Positions 1 through 10,149 of a stretch of DNA of 64,000 bases are shown here, in pieces. The notes under the pieces are model-generated. The model had not been told where the DNA came from. It saw only the letters and a program-made list of their open reading frames with translations, and did no database searches. Both the position numbers and the translations under genes were made by a program. Source of the DNA: Euglena gracilis (Eukaryota > Euglenida > Euglenophyceae > Euglenales); the NCBI GenBank assembly GCA_039621445.1, contig CP154955.1, positions 12,962,960 to 13,026,959 on the forward strand. Reading direction: 5' to 3'. Numbering within the stretch: the first letter of the stretch is position 1; each line of letters starts with the position of its first letter.

Positions 1-67
1 GGACCCAACCCGCAGTCGCGGACCCACCGTTAAAACAGCCGCATTTGCGGTACAACATAACCCTACA

Positions 68-1216
68 ATGGGTCTATGGACCCCCTCCGCTTCTGCGGAG
101 TCCGACTCACAAGTGGGCAGAATACCCGAACGGGACTGGCAATTAGTGCCTTTTGGCACCCAATTGCCTAAAGAGCCCCCCCCTTACGAGGACGGGTTGG
201 AAAAACCATGTTTTTTCCAACCCCACCCGGCCCTACCACCGGTAAGCCCCATTCGGGACTTGCCCCCCCCTCCATAATTGGGAGAAATCCCAGAACTACC
301 TTGGTCCGCTGAAATGCGGTTGGTGGTCACGGACACTGCCGGTGTCATTGTTCCCATGGACAATGACCCCGAGGAAGACCGGGATTCGTTCTCCAGTAAT
401 ACCGTTGAGCGCGTAGTCGCAAATTTACCGGAGAACCACCCACTACAACAGCAATTTCGACACATCGAAGCATGTGTCCAAAATTGCGCTAAAACACTGA
501 ACCAAGTCTTACAATTTGATGAAGACAGTCACAAGGCCGTTTTCGGCAAGCTGGACTTCCTTTGGCAAAATATCCAAGAATTTGGACAATTTTGCCAAAA
601 GAATTTTAACTCCACTACAATGGACCTTCAGAACCTCCACCAAGGTTTTGACGCATTTTTGCGCAACACCTTGGGACAAAACTTCCAACAGGTACAAGAG
701 ACCCTCCACACCGCGAGATCGCGGAATAACGCAAAATTTTCACATTTACAACGAAATCTACAACAATTGCTCACACAACTGGAAAACTTTTCTTATACAA
801 TGCAAAAAATGCAGTCCCGCCTACAACAACGGGATAAAGCGCCTACGGGTGCGGAACGTGGCTCATATGTCTCATATGAGCACTTCTCAACTTTGTCCAA
901 TGTTGTACAACAATCCCAAGAACGCATTTTGCTTTTGGGTGATGAAAACGCGAGTTTTCATCAAAATTTTACACAAATACGCCAAAACTATGTACAAAGA
1001 GCTTTTGCTCAACAACTGGAAGAGCGGATTGCTCGTTTGGAACAAACTTCCTGCAAATGCGGTGAAGTTTCTCACAATTTGACCACATTGCACACACAAG
1101 TGGCGGAAATCGCGCATCGGCAAGATTTCCTCCATGAAAAGTGGCAAAACGACATACAAAAACTTGAAACTGCTTCCAATGCGCTACAAACCGCTACGGC
1201 GGAACTCGGAACTCCA
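68..1216 (+). pseudogene. Coiled-coil protein of the retroelement, first segment
   Basis: Open in one frame from about 68 to 1,216 apart from a TAA at 275-277 that follows a run of C. The product is acidic and proline-rich at first, then a long Gln/Leu-rich coiled coil with repeated LQ and LE pairs (for example NLQQLLTQLENFSYTMQ) and no membrane segment. The frame must change between 1,201 and 1,216 (a GAACTC repeat) to continue the heptads into the next segment. Gln is almost always CAA. It could be an extended gag N-terminus or a separate structural protein; I do not recognise a family. Whether the stop and the frame change are decay, sequencing error or programmed recoding cannot be told from one copy. 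Confidence 0.5.
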
Positions 1217-1916
1217 ATCCCGCGATGCGGTGATTCTTAGCTTACAAACCGCGAATGCGGAACTCCAAGACCGAGAAACGGTCATAACTACCATCCAAAC
1301 CACGAATGCGGACCTCCAAATTGCGTTTGCAGACCTGAAAACCGCTTTTGCGGATGTTTCGGGACTACAAACTGCATTTGGGGACTTACAACGCCGCTTT
1401 GCGAAAACTTCCACAAAAAATCCCAGTATGGGAGCATTACGATCCACTGTAACCGATTTGCACAATCAGTTACAAGCGGATGTGAACAAAATCGAATCCG
1501 CGTTTGCGGATTTGCACAAACGGTGCAACGGTATTCAAAAATCAATTCCGGATGTCACCGGCATTGAAACCGCACTTGCGGATTTGAATACCCAACACAA
1601 AACCTTACAATCCACCACTTCCCATATACAAAAACGCGTACAAACACTTTCTACAAGGGTCTCCGGACTCCAACCATCCTCGGATGGACAAACGGTTCGC
1701 GAAGTCGAACTACCCCTTGATTTTCGCACATTTTACAACCAAATGCTTGCGAAAAATAAGGAAAACTTACAAGAATTTTGTGAAACCTTGACGAGGACCG
1801 AAAATTCGGTCACCCAACAAGTTCTCACACTAAAACAACAAATTTCGGTGTTGGAGAACCGACTTTCTACAATGATGGATGACAAAACGATGACAAAACC
1901 GCTGAAAATGCGGTAG
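1206..1916 (+). pseudogene. Coiled-coil protein of the retroelement, second segment
   Basis: Continues the coiled coil in another frame, with regular repeats such as LQTANAELQDRE, TTNADLQIAFADLKTAFAD and ALADLNTQHKTLQ, roughly one heptad pair per line. The Ala-Asp-Leu repeat (FADL, LADL) suggests growth by small duplications. It stops at a TAG (1,914-1,916), and the next frame opens at once with more coiled coil, so the stop is best read as a second break in one long protein. No enzymatic motif is visible. Confidence 0.5.
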
Positions 1917-2525
1917 CGGTACCACAACCCACGTTGGGTACCACAACCCCACAAACCGAGAATCGGTTGAACACCCTTACAACCGCAATGGAAACTTTGG
2001 TTAAGCGGGTCCAATTCTTGGACACCACTTTTCCAAAGCTTTCAGCGGATTTTGACTCCCTTGTTGACAAATTACCACTTTTAGATGAATTACCCTCATA
2101 CCGCAAACGTATTAAGCGTTTGCAGGGTGATTTTGAACGAATTTCGTACCTTTTCCAAGTGGTTGGTTCATTGGAACAAAGTATCCAAGATTTTGCATTG
2201 AGTTGGACGAGATTCCTGCAAAATCCCGCAACCCCCCGCACTTTTCCCCTGAAAACCGTGTTTTCGGTGGTCAAAATGCAACTTCCAGCTCACAACGCGC
2301 TTTTCGCGCATCACCCGAAGCATCTTCGGATGCGCGACATCCAACTCGCGACTTTGTGCATCACATTCGCGATTCGTTGGATGCCAATCCTTCCAAAAGC
2401 GCAGTATGCGCACCCCTACAAGCATCTTCGGATGCGCATGCCCTACAAGCATCCACGGATGCACATGGTCATGAACATGCCTACAATCGCGATTACAATC
2501 GCCCGTTTATCCCACAACTTAAGAC
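1917..2525 (+). pseudogene. Coiled-coil / His-rich end of the first retroelement ORF, cut by insertion
   Basis: The coiled coil continues (ENRLNTLTTAMETLVKR) to about 2,210. There the sensible frame changes again to one reading a Ser/Ala/His/Asp-rich tail (ASSDAHALQASTDAHGHEHA). Coding sense ends at about 2,525, where the satellite block begins. Coding with the same style resumes at 7,229, so the insertion has split one gene. A short shared word (ACTT) occurs at both borders but is too short to prove a target-site duplication. Confidence 0.45.
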
Positions 2526-2559
2526 CAGGGTGTGACGTAGAGCTGAGCTCTTTGGGAGA

Positions 2560-3170
2560 CCACCCCGGCCCGGCCCGGGAAAAACGCTCATTTTCGGCTC
2601 AAAAACAGTTGTTATGGGTCCGGGAGGCCAAAAAACATCGTTTTGGGGCAAATTTTTTTTTCGATTTTTCTCGACTTTTTTGACCCGGTTTTGACCCAAA
2701 ATCAATGGGTTGGCGCCCCAAAACGGGATGCCGGCGGGTCGAAAAACGCTCATTTTTGGCTCAAACACAGGTTTTCCCGGTCCGGGAGGCCAAAAAACAT
2801 CGTTTTGGGGCAAAAATTTTTTCGATTTTTTCGACTTTTTTGACCCGGTTTTGACCCAAAGTGAATGGGTTGGCGGCCCAAAACGGGGCGCCGGCGGGTC
2901 GAAAAACGCTCATTTTTGGCTCAAACACAGGTTTTCCCGGTCCGGGAGGTCAAAAAACATTGTTCTCGGCCAAAAAAATTTTTTCGATTTTTTTCGACTT
3001 TTTTCAACCGGTTTTGACCCAAAGTCAATGGGTCGGCAGCCCAAAACGGGGCGCGCCCGCGGGTCGAAAAATGCTCATTTTCGGCTCGAAAACACTTTTT
3101 TCGGGTCCGGCAGTTCAAAAAACATGGTTTTGGGAGAAAAATTTTTTTTAATTTTTTTGAGTTTTTGACC
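2560..3170 (+). repeat. Tandem array of about 162-bp monomers, forward
   Basis: About four monomers. The landmark AATGGGTTGGCG-like word recurs at about 2,702, 2,863 and 3,025. Each monomer also has a purine-rich AAAAACGCTCATTTT word, a GGTCCGGGAGG word and A/T tracts around TCGACTTTTT. Copies differ by point changes and small indels. Confidence 0.85.
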
Positions 3171-3244
3171 CAAAAATGGCTAAGTCCACCGGCCAGGGGG
3201 GGGCCATCCAGGGGGGGGGGGGCATGGGGGGGTCCGGGTCGGAA

Positions 3245-3324
3245 AATTTTTTTTCGCTCAAAAACACTTTTTTTGATGTTCTGAAGTGAAAAAAAGTGTT
3301 TTTGAGCGAAAAAATTTTTTCAAA
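3245..3324. repeat. Long hairpin, 30-bp class arms
   Basis: TTTTTCGCTCAAAAACACTT on the left is answered by its complement on the right after a loop of about 14 bases. An almost identical hairpin lies at 5,168-5,251. It could form a cruciform or a transcript hairpin. Confidence 0.85.
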
Positions 3325-3392
3325 ATTTTGGGTCCCGACCTGCCACCCGACCCCCCCTCACCCAGCCGCCCTGACGGCGCGCGATGGGGTCC

Positions 3393-4115
3393 CCGAATAC
3401 CCAAATCTGGCCCAAAATCGCACAACCAGACCCCGGGAACCCCAAAAAACGGTCAAAATCCCCCCCTAAACGTAATGTTTGACCCCCAGTTTGGGTCCCA
3501 ACTCCCCGTCTAGCCCGAGATACGGCCAATTTACGGTTTCGGGCCCTGAACGGGCCAGAACTGGCAAAACGGGCCCAAAACCCCCAAAACGGCCGTATCT
3601 CGGGCTAGGCAAGGAGTTGTCCTGAACCGCGCATACCGATCGATAGGGCCTTCCAAGGTCGTCAAATAAGGTCGCCATCACTTTTCCTCAACTCCGCAGC
3701 GTTTTCGAGATATTTTGAAATTTTCGATTTTTGGACCCCAGCGTGGCGGCCCTCGAACCCCCGCAGGGGTCCCCGAATACCCAAAAATGTCCCAAAATGG
3801 CACAACCAGACCCCGGGAACCCCAAAAAACGGTCAAACCTCCCCCCTAAACCTAATGATTGACCCCCTGGTTTGGGCTCCAACTCCCCGTCTAGCCCGAG
3901 ATACGGGCAAATTACGGTTTCGGGCCCCGAACGGGCCCGAAATGGCCAAAACTGGCCAAACTGGCCCAAAACCTCAAAACGGCCGTATCTCGGGCTAGGC
4001 GGGGAGTTGGCCCGAACCGCGCATACCGATCGATCGGGCGTCCCAAAGTTGTGGAACGATGTCCTCTTTAATTTTCGCTCCCCGGCGTTTTCGAGATATT
4101 TTGAAATTATGGATT
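3393..4115. repeat. Two tandem copies of a roughly 375-bp unit
   Basis: Both copies contain in order GGGGTCCCCGAATACCCA, CACAACCAGACCCCGGGAA, a pair of opposed CCCGAGATACGG words, CGCATACCGATCGAT and GTTTTCGAGATATTTTGAAA. The opposed words make each unit internally self-complementary. No coding sense is visible. Confidence 0.75.
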
Positions 4116-4319
4116 TTTTGACCCCAAAATGACCCTGCAATTTCCCCGGAAAAAAAAAACGGTACACAACTTTTTTGCTCGGGCCATATCTCCGTACTGG
4201 CGGGGACTTGCGGGTAACCGAAGGGCTCCGGAGGTACTAGGAAACCTCTCCTAACCTATAGGCTATTCACTTTGGGGGCCACGAAATCCAGTCACATCGA
4301 TAATCCCGGGGTTTCACTA

Positions 4320-4383
4320 CCTACCCAGGGGGGCGGGGGGGGGCGGGGGGGGGGGGGGGGGGGGGGCGGGGGGGGTCGGACCC
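4320..4383 (+). repeat. G-rich tract
   Basis: Almost pure G interrupted by single C, immediately left of the inverted-repeat element. It could form G-quadruplex structures and is a likely place for sequence-length error. Confidence 0.8.
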
Positions 4384-4489
4384 CCCTTCCGGCCCCGGTG
4401 GTAAGCTTCGCTCTTACTCTAAAGAGATAAGAGCTCAGCGACCAGGGTGTGACGTAGAGCTGAGCTCTTTGAAAGACCACCCCAGCCCG

Positions 4490-5100
4490 GCCCGGGAAAA
4501 ACGCTCATTTTCGGCTCAAAAACAGTTGTTCTGGGTCCGGGAGGCCAAAAAACATCGTTTTGGGGCAAAATTTTTTTTTCGATTTTTCTCGACTTTTTTG
4601 ACCCGGTTTTGACCCAAAGTCAATGGGTTGGCGGCCCAAAACGGGGCGCCGGCGGGTCGAAAAACGCTCATTTTCGGCTCAAAAACAGTTTTTCTGGGTA
4701 CGGGAGGCCAAAAAACATCGTTTCGGGCCAAAAAAATTTCTTCGATTTTTTTCGACTTTTTTGACCCGGTTTTGACCCAAAGTCGATGGGTTGGCAGCCC
4801 AAAACGGGGCGCTGGAAGTTCGAAAAACGCTCATTTTTGGCTCGAAAACACTTTTTTCGGGTCCGGGAGGTCAAAAAACATTGTTTTGGGCAAAAAATTT
4901 TTTTTCGATTTTTTTCCACTTTTTTCACCCCGGTTTTGACCCAAAGTCAATGGGTTGGCAGCCCAAAACGGGGCGTTGGAAGGTCGAAAAACGCTCATTT
5001 TTGGCTCGAAAACACTTTTTTCGGGTCCGGGAGGTCAAAAAACATGGTTTTGGGCGAAAAAATTTTTTTGAATTTTTTTTGACTTTTTGACCGAAAAATG
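4490..5100 (+). repeat. Tandem array of about 162-bp monomers, forward
   Basis: Same family as 2,560-3,170. The AATGGGTTGGC landmark is at about 4,620, 4,783 and 4,948. It ends with the same GGCTAAGTCCACCGGCCAGG junction seen at 3,178. Confidence 0.85.
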
Positions 5101-5167
5101 GCTAAGTCCACCGGCCAGGGGGAGGGGCCCATCCTGGGGGGGGGGGGTATGGGGGGGGTCCGGGTCG

Positions 5168-5251
5168 GAAAATTTTTTTTCGCTCAAAAACACTTTTTTT
5201 GATGTTCTGAAGTGAAAAAAAGTGTTTTTGAGCGAAAAAATTTTTTTCAAA
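5168..5251. repeat. Second copy of the long hairpin
   Basis: Near-identical to 3,245-3,324 in both arms and loop, and it stands in the same position after a monomer array, so array and hairpin were duplicated together. Confidence 0.85.
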
Positions 5252-5324
5252 ATTTTGGGTCCCGACCTGCCACCCGACCCCCCCTCACCCAGCCGCCCTG
5301 ACGGCGCGCGATGGGGTCCCCTTG

Positions 5325-5640
5325 GCAGCCCAAAACGGGGCGCTGGAAGGTCGAAAAACGCTCATTTTTGGCTCGAAAACACTTTTTTCGGGTCCGGGAG
5401 GTCAAAAAACATTGTTTTGGGCAAAAATTTTTTTTTCGATTTTTTTCGACTTTTTTCACCCCGGTTTTGACCCAAAGTCAATGGGTTGGCAGCCCAAAAC
5501 GGGGCGTTGGAAGGTCGAAAAACGCTCATTTTTGGCTCGAAAACACTTTTTTCGGGTCCGGGAGGTCAAAAAACATGGTTTTGGGCGAAAAAAATTTTTT
5601 TGAATTTTTTTGACTTTTTGACCGAAAAATGGCTAAGTCC
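5325..5640 (+). repeat. Two more forward monomers
   Basis: About two copies of the 162-bp family, followed by the same GGCTAAGTCCACCGG junction and a G run. They lead into the right inverted end at 5,688. Confidence 0.8.
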
Positions 5641-5734
5641 ACCGGCCAGGGGGAGGGGGCCATCCTGGGGGGGGGGTATGGGGGGGGTCGCTGAGCTCTT
5701 ATCCCTTTATGGGTAAGAGCGAAGCTTACCACCG

Positions 5735-6004
5735 GCGAAACCCCCCCCTCGACCCCCCCCCCTCCCCCCGCCCCCCCCGGGTCGGGGCCACCTCGGGAAC
5801 CGACGGATTATCACCATGATCCCGGCCCCGTTCGCGGATTTTTTTTTCTTCAGTTGCGAGCGACTGGATTTCTAGTTTCCGAATCACCTGGGTTTGACCC
5901 CCAACTCCCCGCCAGGCCCGAGTTATTCACGCGCGAAGGGGTCCAAACTAGGTAGGATCGGCCCGCCCCCCCTGGATAAGCCCCCCCCCCCTTTGGAGGG
6001 CCAA
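5735..6004. other. C-rich junction without genes
   Basis: Poly-C stretches, one AACTCCCCGCC-GGCCCGAG word and unique-looking sequence. I see no gene or clear repeat boundary here. Confidence 0.6.
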
Positions 6005-6400
6005 AAAATGTCAAATTTCAAAATATCTCCAAAATGAAGCCAAATCAAAGGAAATGTCCGGAGACCTAATTTGAAGCCCTTGGAACGCCCCAGCTACCGG
6101 TATTTTGATTTCCCCGCAACTCCCCGCCCAGCCCGAGATACGGCCGTTTTCGGCGCAGATGGCCGTTTTGTACACTTTTCCCACTGTCTGACTTAGCCGT
6201 TTTCGGGGGGTGGGGGGTCAAAAAATCGATGTTTTCAAAATTTCTCGAAAATGATGCAAAATCAAAGGAAATGTACGGAGACCTAAATTGAAGCCCTTGG
6301 AACGCTCTATCTACTGGGATTTTGGTTTCCCCGCAACTCCCCGCCCAGCCCGAGATACGGGCGCTTTTTTCGGCCAATTTAGGCCGTTTCAGGCCATTTT
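6005..6400. repeat. Two tandem copies of a roughly 200-bp unit
   Basis: Both copies read CAAAATTTC/TCTC, AATCAAAGGAAATGT, GGAGACCTAA, TTGAAGCCCTTGGAACGC and AACTCCCCGCCCAGCCCGAG in order. The last word is shared with the unit at 3,393-4,115. Confidence 0.75.
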
Positions 6401-6424
6401 GTACACTTTTCCCTCTCTTCGACT

Positions 6425-7228
6425 TAGCCGTTTTCGGCCCAAAAAGTCGAAAAAAATCGAAAATTTTTTTTTTGCCCGAAACGATGTTTTTGGGCCTCCC
6501 GGACCCGGAAAAACTGTTTTCGAGCCGAAAACGAGCGTTTTTCGACCCGCCGGCGCCCCGTTTTGGGCCGCCGACCCATTGACTTTGGGTCAAACCCGGG
6601 TCAAAAAAGTCGAAAAAAATCGAAAAATTTTTTTTTGCCCGAAACGATGTTTTTTGGCCTCCCGGACCCGGAAAAACTGTTTTCGAGCCTAAAACGAGCG
6701 TTTTTCGACCCGCCAGCGCCCCGTTTTGGGCCGCCGACCCATTGACTTTGGGTCAAACCCGGGTAAAAAAAGTCGAAAAAAAATAGAAAAATTTTTTTTG
6801 CCCGAAATGATGTTTTTTGGCCTCCCGGACCCGGAAAAACTGTTTTCGAGCCGAAAACGAGCGTTTTTCGACCCGCCGGCGCCCCGTTTTGGGCCGCCGA
6901 CCCATTGACTTTGGGTCAAACCCGGGTCAAAAAAGTCGAAAAAAATCGAAAATTTTTTTTTGCCCGAAACGATGTTTTTTGGCCCGGAAAAACTGTTTTT
7001 GAGCCGAAAACGAGCGTTTTTCGACCCGCCGGCGCCCCGTTTTGGGCCGCCGACCCATTGACTTTGGGTCAAAACCGGGTCAAAAAAGTCGAAAAAAAAC
7101 GAAAATTTTTTTTTTGCCCGAAACGATGTTTTTGGGCCTTCCGGACCCGGAAAACCTGTTTTTGAGCCGAAAACGAGCGTTTTTCGACCCGCCAGCACCC
7201 CGTTTTGGGCCGCCGACCCATTGACTTT
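6425..7228 (-). repeat. Tandem array of about 162-bp monomers, reverse
   Basis: Five monomers in the opposite orientation to the left arrays. The CGACCCATTGACTTTGGG landmark recurs at about 6,563, 6,735, 6,898, 7,050 and 7,213. One copy lacks about 15 bases around 6,985. The array ends where gag-like coding resumes. Confidence 0.85.
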
Positions 7229-7632
7229 GGTTCCCCGATTTGCGAGTGAACAACGGGATTCCTACCCCCCTGGTATGTTACCACACCCCGAATCGCGGAA
7301 TCGCGACCCTTTACAATCCGAATCGCGGAATCGCGAACCAGAACCATACAATTCGTGGAATTGCGACGTACCAAATACCCATGGTACCTACGGTACCATG
7401 AGTACCATCATGGATGCGCATTCGCGCATGCCACAACAACAACCTTACCCCAACAATTACGATGGAAATCGCGGTCCACAACGTGATTTCAAAGGTACAA
7501 TCACAATTGCCAACAAGGTAAAGCCACAATGGGACGGAGATCCCACAACCTGGAAACAATTTTGGCGCGACTGGACATACTACTGGGACTTGAAGGGTCC
7601 AACCCAAGACGGGAACCCTGAGGTAATCAAGA
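7229..7632 (+). pseudogene. Gag-like segment (capsid region start)
   Basis: Opens with Ser/Arg/Pro/Asn-rich sequence carrying repeated SRNR words, followed by a globular start with the aromatic signature PTTWKQFWRDWTYYWDLKG. That is the kind of Trp-rich helix found near the start of Ty3/gypsy gag capsid regions. The segment breaks at an A-rich run at 7,636. A second, poorer copy of its end follows at 7,761, so the true gene probably joined 7,632 to about 7,935 without the intervening bases. Confidence 0.5.
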
Positions 7633-7651
7633 TGGAAAAAGAGAAAAAAAA

Positions 7652-7702
<51 letters not shown>

Positions 7703-7704
7703 AG

Positions 7705-7738
<34 letters not shown>

Positions 7739-7740
7739 AA
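7630..7740 (+). repeat. Poly-A tract with scattered G
   Basis: About 100 bases of A with single G interruptions, flanked on both sides by the same gag sequence. It reads as Lys/Glu but is low-complexity, and it may be an assembly or slippage product. Confidence 0.85.
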
Positions 7741-7760
7741 CAACACCTTACCCACATTCA

Positions 7761-7935
7761 TGTGAAAATCGCGTCCACAACGTGATTTCAAAGGTACAAT
7801 CACCATTGCCAACACGGTAAGCCACAATGGGAACTGATATCCCCAACCTGGAAAACAATTTTGGCGCGACTGGACATACTACTGGTACTTTGAGGGTCCA
7901 ACCCCGACGGGACCCTGAGTTAATCAAGATGGAAT
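7761..7935 (+). repeat. Diverged direct duplicate of gag bases 7,460-7,632
   Basis: The same order of words (AACGTGATTTCAAAGGTACA, CATACTACTGG, AAGATGGAATT) recurs with many single-base insertions and losses. The change pattern is mostly indels, which looks more like uncorrected long-read sequence than natural drift. Confidence 0.7.
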
Positions 7936-8992
7936 TCATTGATTGCCTCCCCACGGAAGACAAATAACGCGCGACAACTTGTGATCCGGACTCCGGTTAC
8001 TTTTGATGAACTGGTTTACCAATAATGCGTCAAGTCAATCGACTGGTATTCCAAATGGTTGGGATTGGCTTCTGAGGTTGATGAACTGGGAAAGAACCAA
8101 ATGAAAGAACAATTCGATGCGGTTCTCCTCCATTTCATTCCTACAAACCTTCAAACCTTCATTCCTACAAACCTTTCCTAAAGACCTTCACCGTGAGGAA
8201 CTCGCGGACAACAAACTCACACTTGAACAACGATGGAACTATGTTTCCAAACAAATGAAACTCTCACAACTTTTGGGACAGATACAATCGGCTTACACCC
8301 ACCACCCTACCGCTGGTCTCCCTAGCGGTACGGTAAGTGCCCTACAAAAGACTTCTTCACCAAAATCGCCAAAATCCTCACGGGGATATGGTAAACATAC
8401 AAACCCCCCAAGGGGAGATACAAAAACGCGCTATCCGCGCTCATCTGACCAATCTTCTGACAAAACTTGCTTTTTGTGCAACAAAGCGGGGCATACGTCC
8501 CGTGACTGCCCCCACTCTGATACGCGAAAGCGGTATCAGAGTCCAAGGGGTTCACAATCCTTGCGGAGCTCGCGCTCCTCCGGATATTCGCACAAATCTG
8601 GACAATCACAATCTTCGGGTTATCGACAAAGGTCCCGATCACCGTTCCGCGATCGCGGACGCGATCGCACACCTCGTGGCCGATCACCCCGACCCCCTTA
8701 CAAACGTGATACAAATCGCGACTCATCGCGATCACTTTCGCGAAGTGGATCATCATCTTCGCGATCGTCATCCGGGAAACCGGATTACAACAAGAACCGT
8801 GGTCGAAGGGGATTCCGTTCACCAAGACCTCCAAGGGGTGAAAGCCCATCACAAAACCGACAACAGTCACAAAACCGACAAAAGTGTTCACTTTGTGGAT
8901 CACACAACCACCATTCCTCCAAATGTTACCGTAGCGGAATGGTTCCAACAGCTGATGTATGTCAGTTTTCAGTGGTGGGATTTACCGAATGA
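7936..8992 (+). pseudogene. Gag-like nucleocapsid with two CCHC zinc knuckles
   Basis: From about 8,117 the frame is open to 8,992 and reads a helical capsid-like end (QRWNYVSKQMKLSQLLGQIQ). A first CX2CX4HX4C knuckle (CFLCNKAGHTSRDC) follows, then about 110 residues rich in Arg, Ser, Gly and Pro with many SR/RS pairs, and then a second knuckle (CSLCGSHNHHSSKC). CCHC knuckles of this spacing are the RNA-binding mark of retroelement nucleocapsid. The wide RS-rich spacer between them is unusual, since paired knuckles normally lie close together. Upstream sequence (7,936-8,116) contains in-frame breaks. The role inferred is packaging of element RNA. Confidence 0.7.
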
Positions 8993-9333
8993 CACCCCCT
9001 TGTTTGAAGATTTTTGCGGTGTCATGTTACCACCGTTGAAAGAAATCATTTTTCGTGTTTGTTTCTTTGATGCATTCGGAACTATTGACCACACTGACAA
9101 ATTCCTGCGGGAAAAAGACCACATTGACAAATTCCCACGGGATAAAGGTCAGAATGACCACATATACCAACTATCCGCAGTGATAGAAAGCGCTGGTCAA
9201 CATCTCAAATCACAAGAACTATGTACAAAGATCAATCGCGAATTCAGTTGTGTTTTAGAACATCCTATCTATGCCCATGACATAGATCCTGCAATTCGCG
9301 GACCTTTTGGTGTCTATAAAATCGGGTATTCTT
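8937..9333 (+). CDS. Open segment of unknown function after gag
   Basis: Open in a frame different from gag and overlapping its end. It holds short charged repeats (DHTDKFLREKDHIDKFPRDK) and a segment with ATCTATG-CATAGAT pairing at DNA level. There is no protease DSG motif and no reverse-transcriptase motif. It may be the scar where the protease to integrase region was lost, or part of a different gene. Confidence 0.3.
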
Positions 9334-9460
9334 AACAACGGACAAGTTTTAGCACAAGTTTTAGCACAAGTGTTTTTAGAAAGCTGCATTTGCCTCATGG
9401 ATTTACCAAATGAAATCGTGAATATATCAAGACCATTTGATTTCTGCTCGATTTTTTACA
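9334..9460 (+). other. Junction of the pol deletion
   Basis: Between the gag side and the integrase C-terminal side no protease, reverse transcriptase, RNase H or integrase DDE core can be read in any frame. Roughly 3 kb of normal pol is therefore missing, and this short stretch is the place of loss. Confidence 0.5.
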
Positions 9461-10149
9461 ACTCTTTGCGGTTTACTCGAAATAGAGCATCATTTTTCTA
9501 TCGTTTATCGTCTAAAAGGATCGTCTTCGGACGTGATCCACCAGCCATTGGCGACATCCCATAAGAACGACCTGCTTGTTCTAGCGTGAGTTGCGAAACA
9601 TGGTTCTCTGAAGTAGAATCATTGCGCACGGATGTGCAAAAGCGCGTAGTCGCTATACACTTACAACAACAGAGACAATTCTTACAACCTTACAAATCAC
9701 CGATATACAACCCAGGTGACCGCGTGTGGGTTCGGAACACTAGAACCCGCATGCAATCCACGAAGTTGGACCCCCTCTGGATCGGACCATGTGAGATCCT
9801 CGATCGGTTGGGTACAAGTGGGCGTTACAAAGTCGCTTTACCCAACGGTGTCGAGGATGTGCACGTGGATGACTTCAAACCATGCCTGACTCCACCAAAC
9901 GGTAAAGCCATACCCTGTCTTTACTACAAACCACGGTCAAAACTGCCTGAGAGAGATGATTTTGTCGTCGACAAAATCCTCGACCACAAGGTAGACAAGG
10001 GTATACATTACTGGAAGGTGAGGTGGAAAGGATATGGTCCCGAAGAGGACACTTGGGAACCAGCAACTAGTTTTGTTGGTTACATCCAACAAGACTGGAA
10101 GCTATGGAACAAACGAAACAACATTGACATTTCTGTGAATACCTTCTAA
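9461..10149 (+). pseudogene. Integrase C-terminal domain plus chromodomain (Ty3/gypsy chromovirus type)
   Basis: The frame starts with RIVFGRDPPAIGDIP, similar to the fGR-P motif after the integrase core, is cut by TAA at 9,562-9,564 and continues to 10,149. It then shows the typical C-terminal fold words [23 protein letters not shown] and [11 protein letters not shown] chromodomain follows ([31 protein letters not shown]) with its aromatic cage residues and the KGYG-ED-TWEP core intact. Chromodomains at this place direct integration to marked chromatin. Nothing upstream supplies catalytic residues, so integrase activity would have to come from another element. The GTG or ATG start positions have no meaning here because the true protein began far upstream. 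Confidence 0.85.

Larger units (their letters stand above)
4394..5734. mobile_element. Inverted-repeat element of 1.34 kb carrying satellite monomers
   Basis: The left end (GGTGGTAAGCTTCGCTCTTA onward to GCTCAGCG at 4,442) is matched in reverse complement by the right end (5,688-5,734). This gives terminal inverted repeats of about 47 bp with a few differences. The words just inside the left end (GACCAGGGTGTGACGTAGAG) also start the whole insertion at 2,526, so the larger block grew from copies of this element. It has no transposase gene. Confidence 0.65.
2526..7228. mobile_element. Nested satellite / foldback insertion inside the retroelement
   Basis: This 4.7 kb block has none of the hairpin or TACAA signature of its surroundings. 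It is made of about 162-bp monomers in the forward orientation on the left (2,560-3,170; 4,490-5,100; 5,325-5,640) and in the reverse orientation on the right (6,425-7,228), with other repeats between. The overall forward/reverse layout resembles a foldback transposon whose ends are tandem arrays. Open frames here (Phe/Lys-rich) are products of A and T tracts, not genes. Confidence 0.6.

Noticed and set aside
2493-7198. Overlapping Phe/Lys/Gly-rich frames on both strands
   Set aside because: Products of the 162-bp monomer A/T tracts, repeated in every frame and strand.
7300-7830. Poly-Lys/Glu and poly-Phe frames
   Set aside because: Low-complexity A/G tract, probably slippage or assembly noise.
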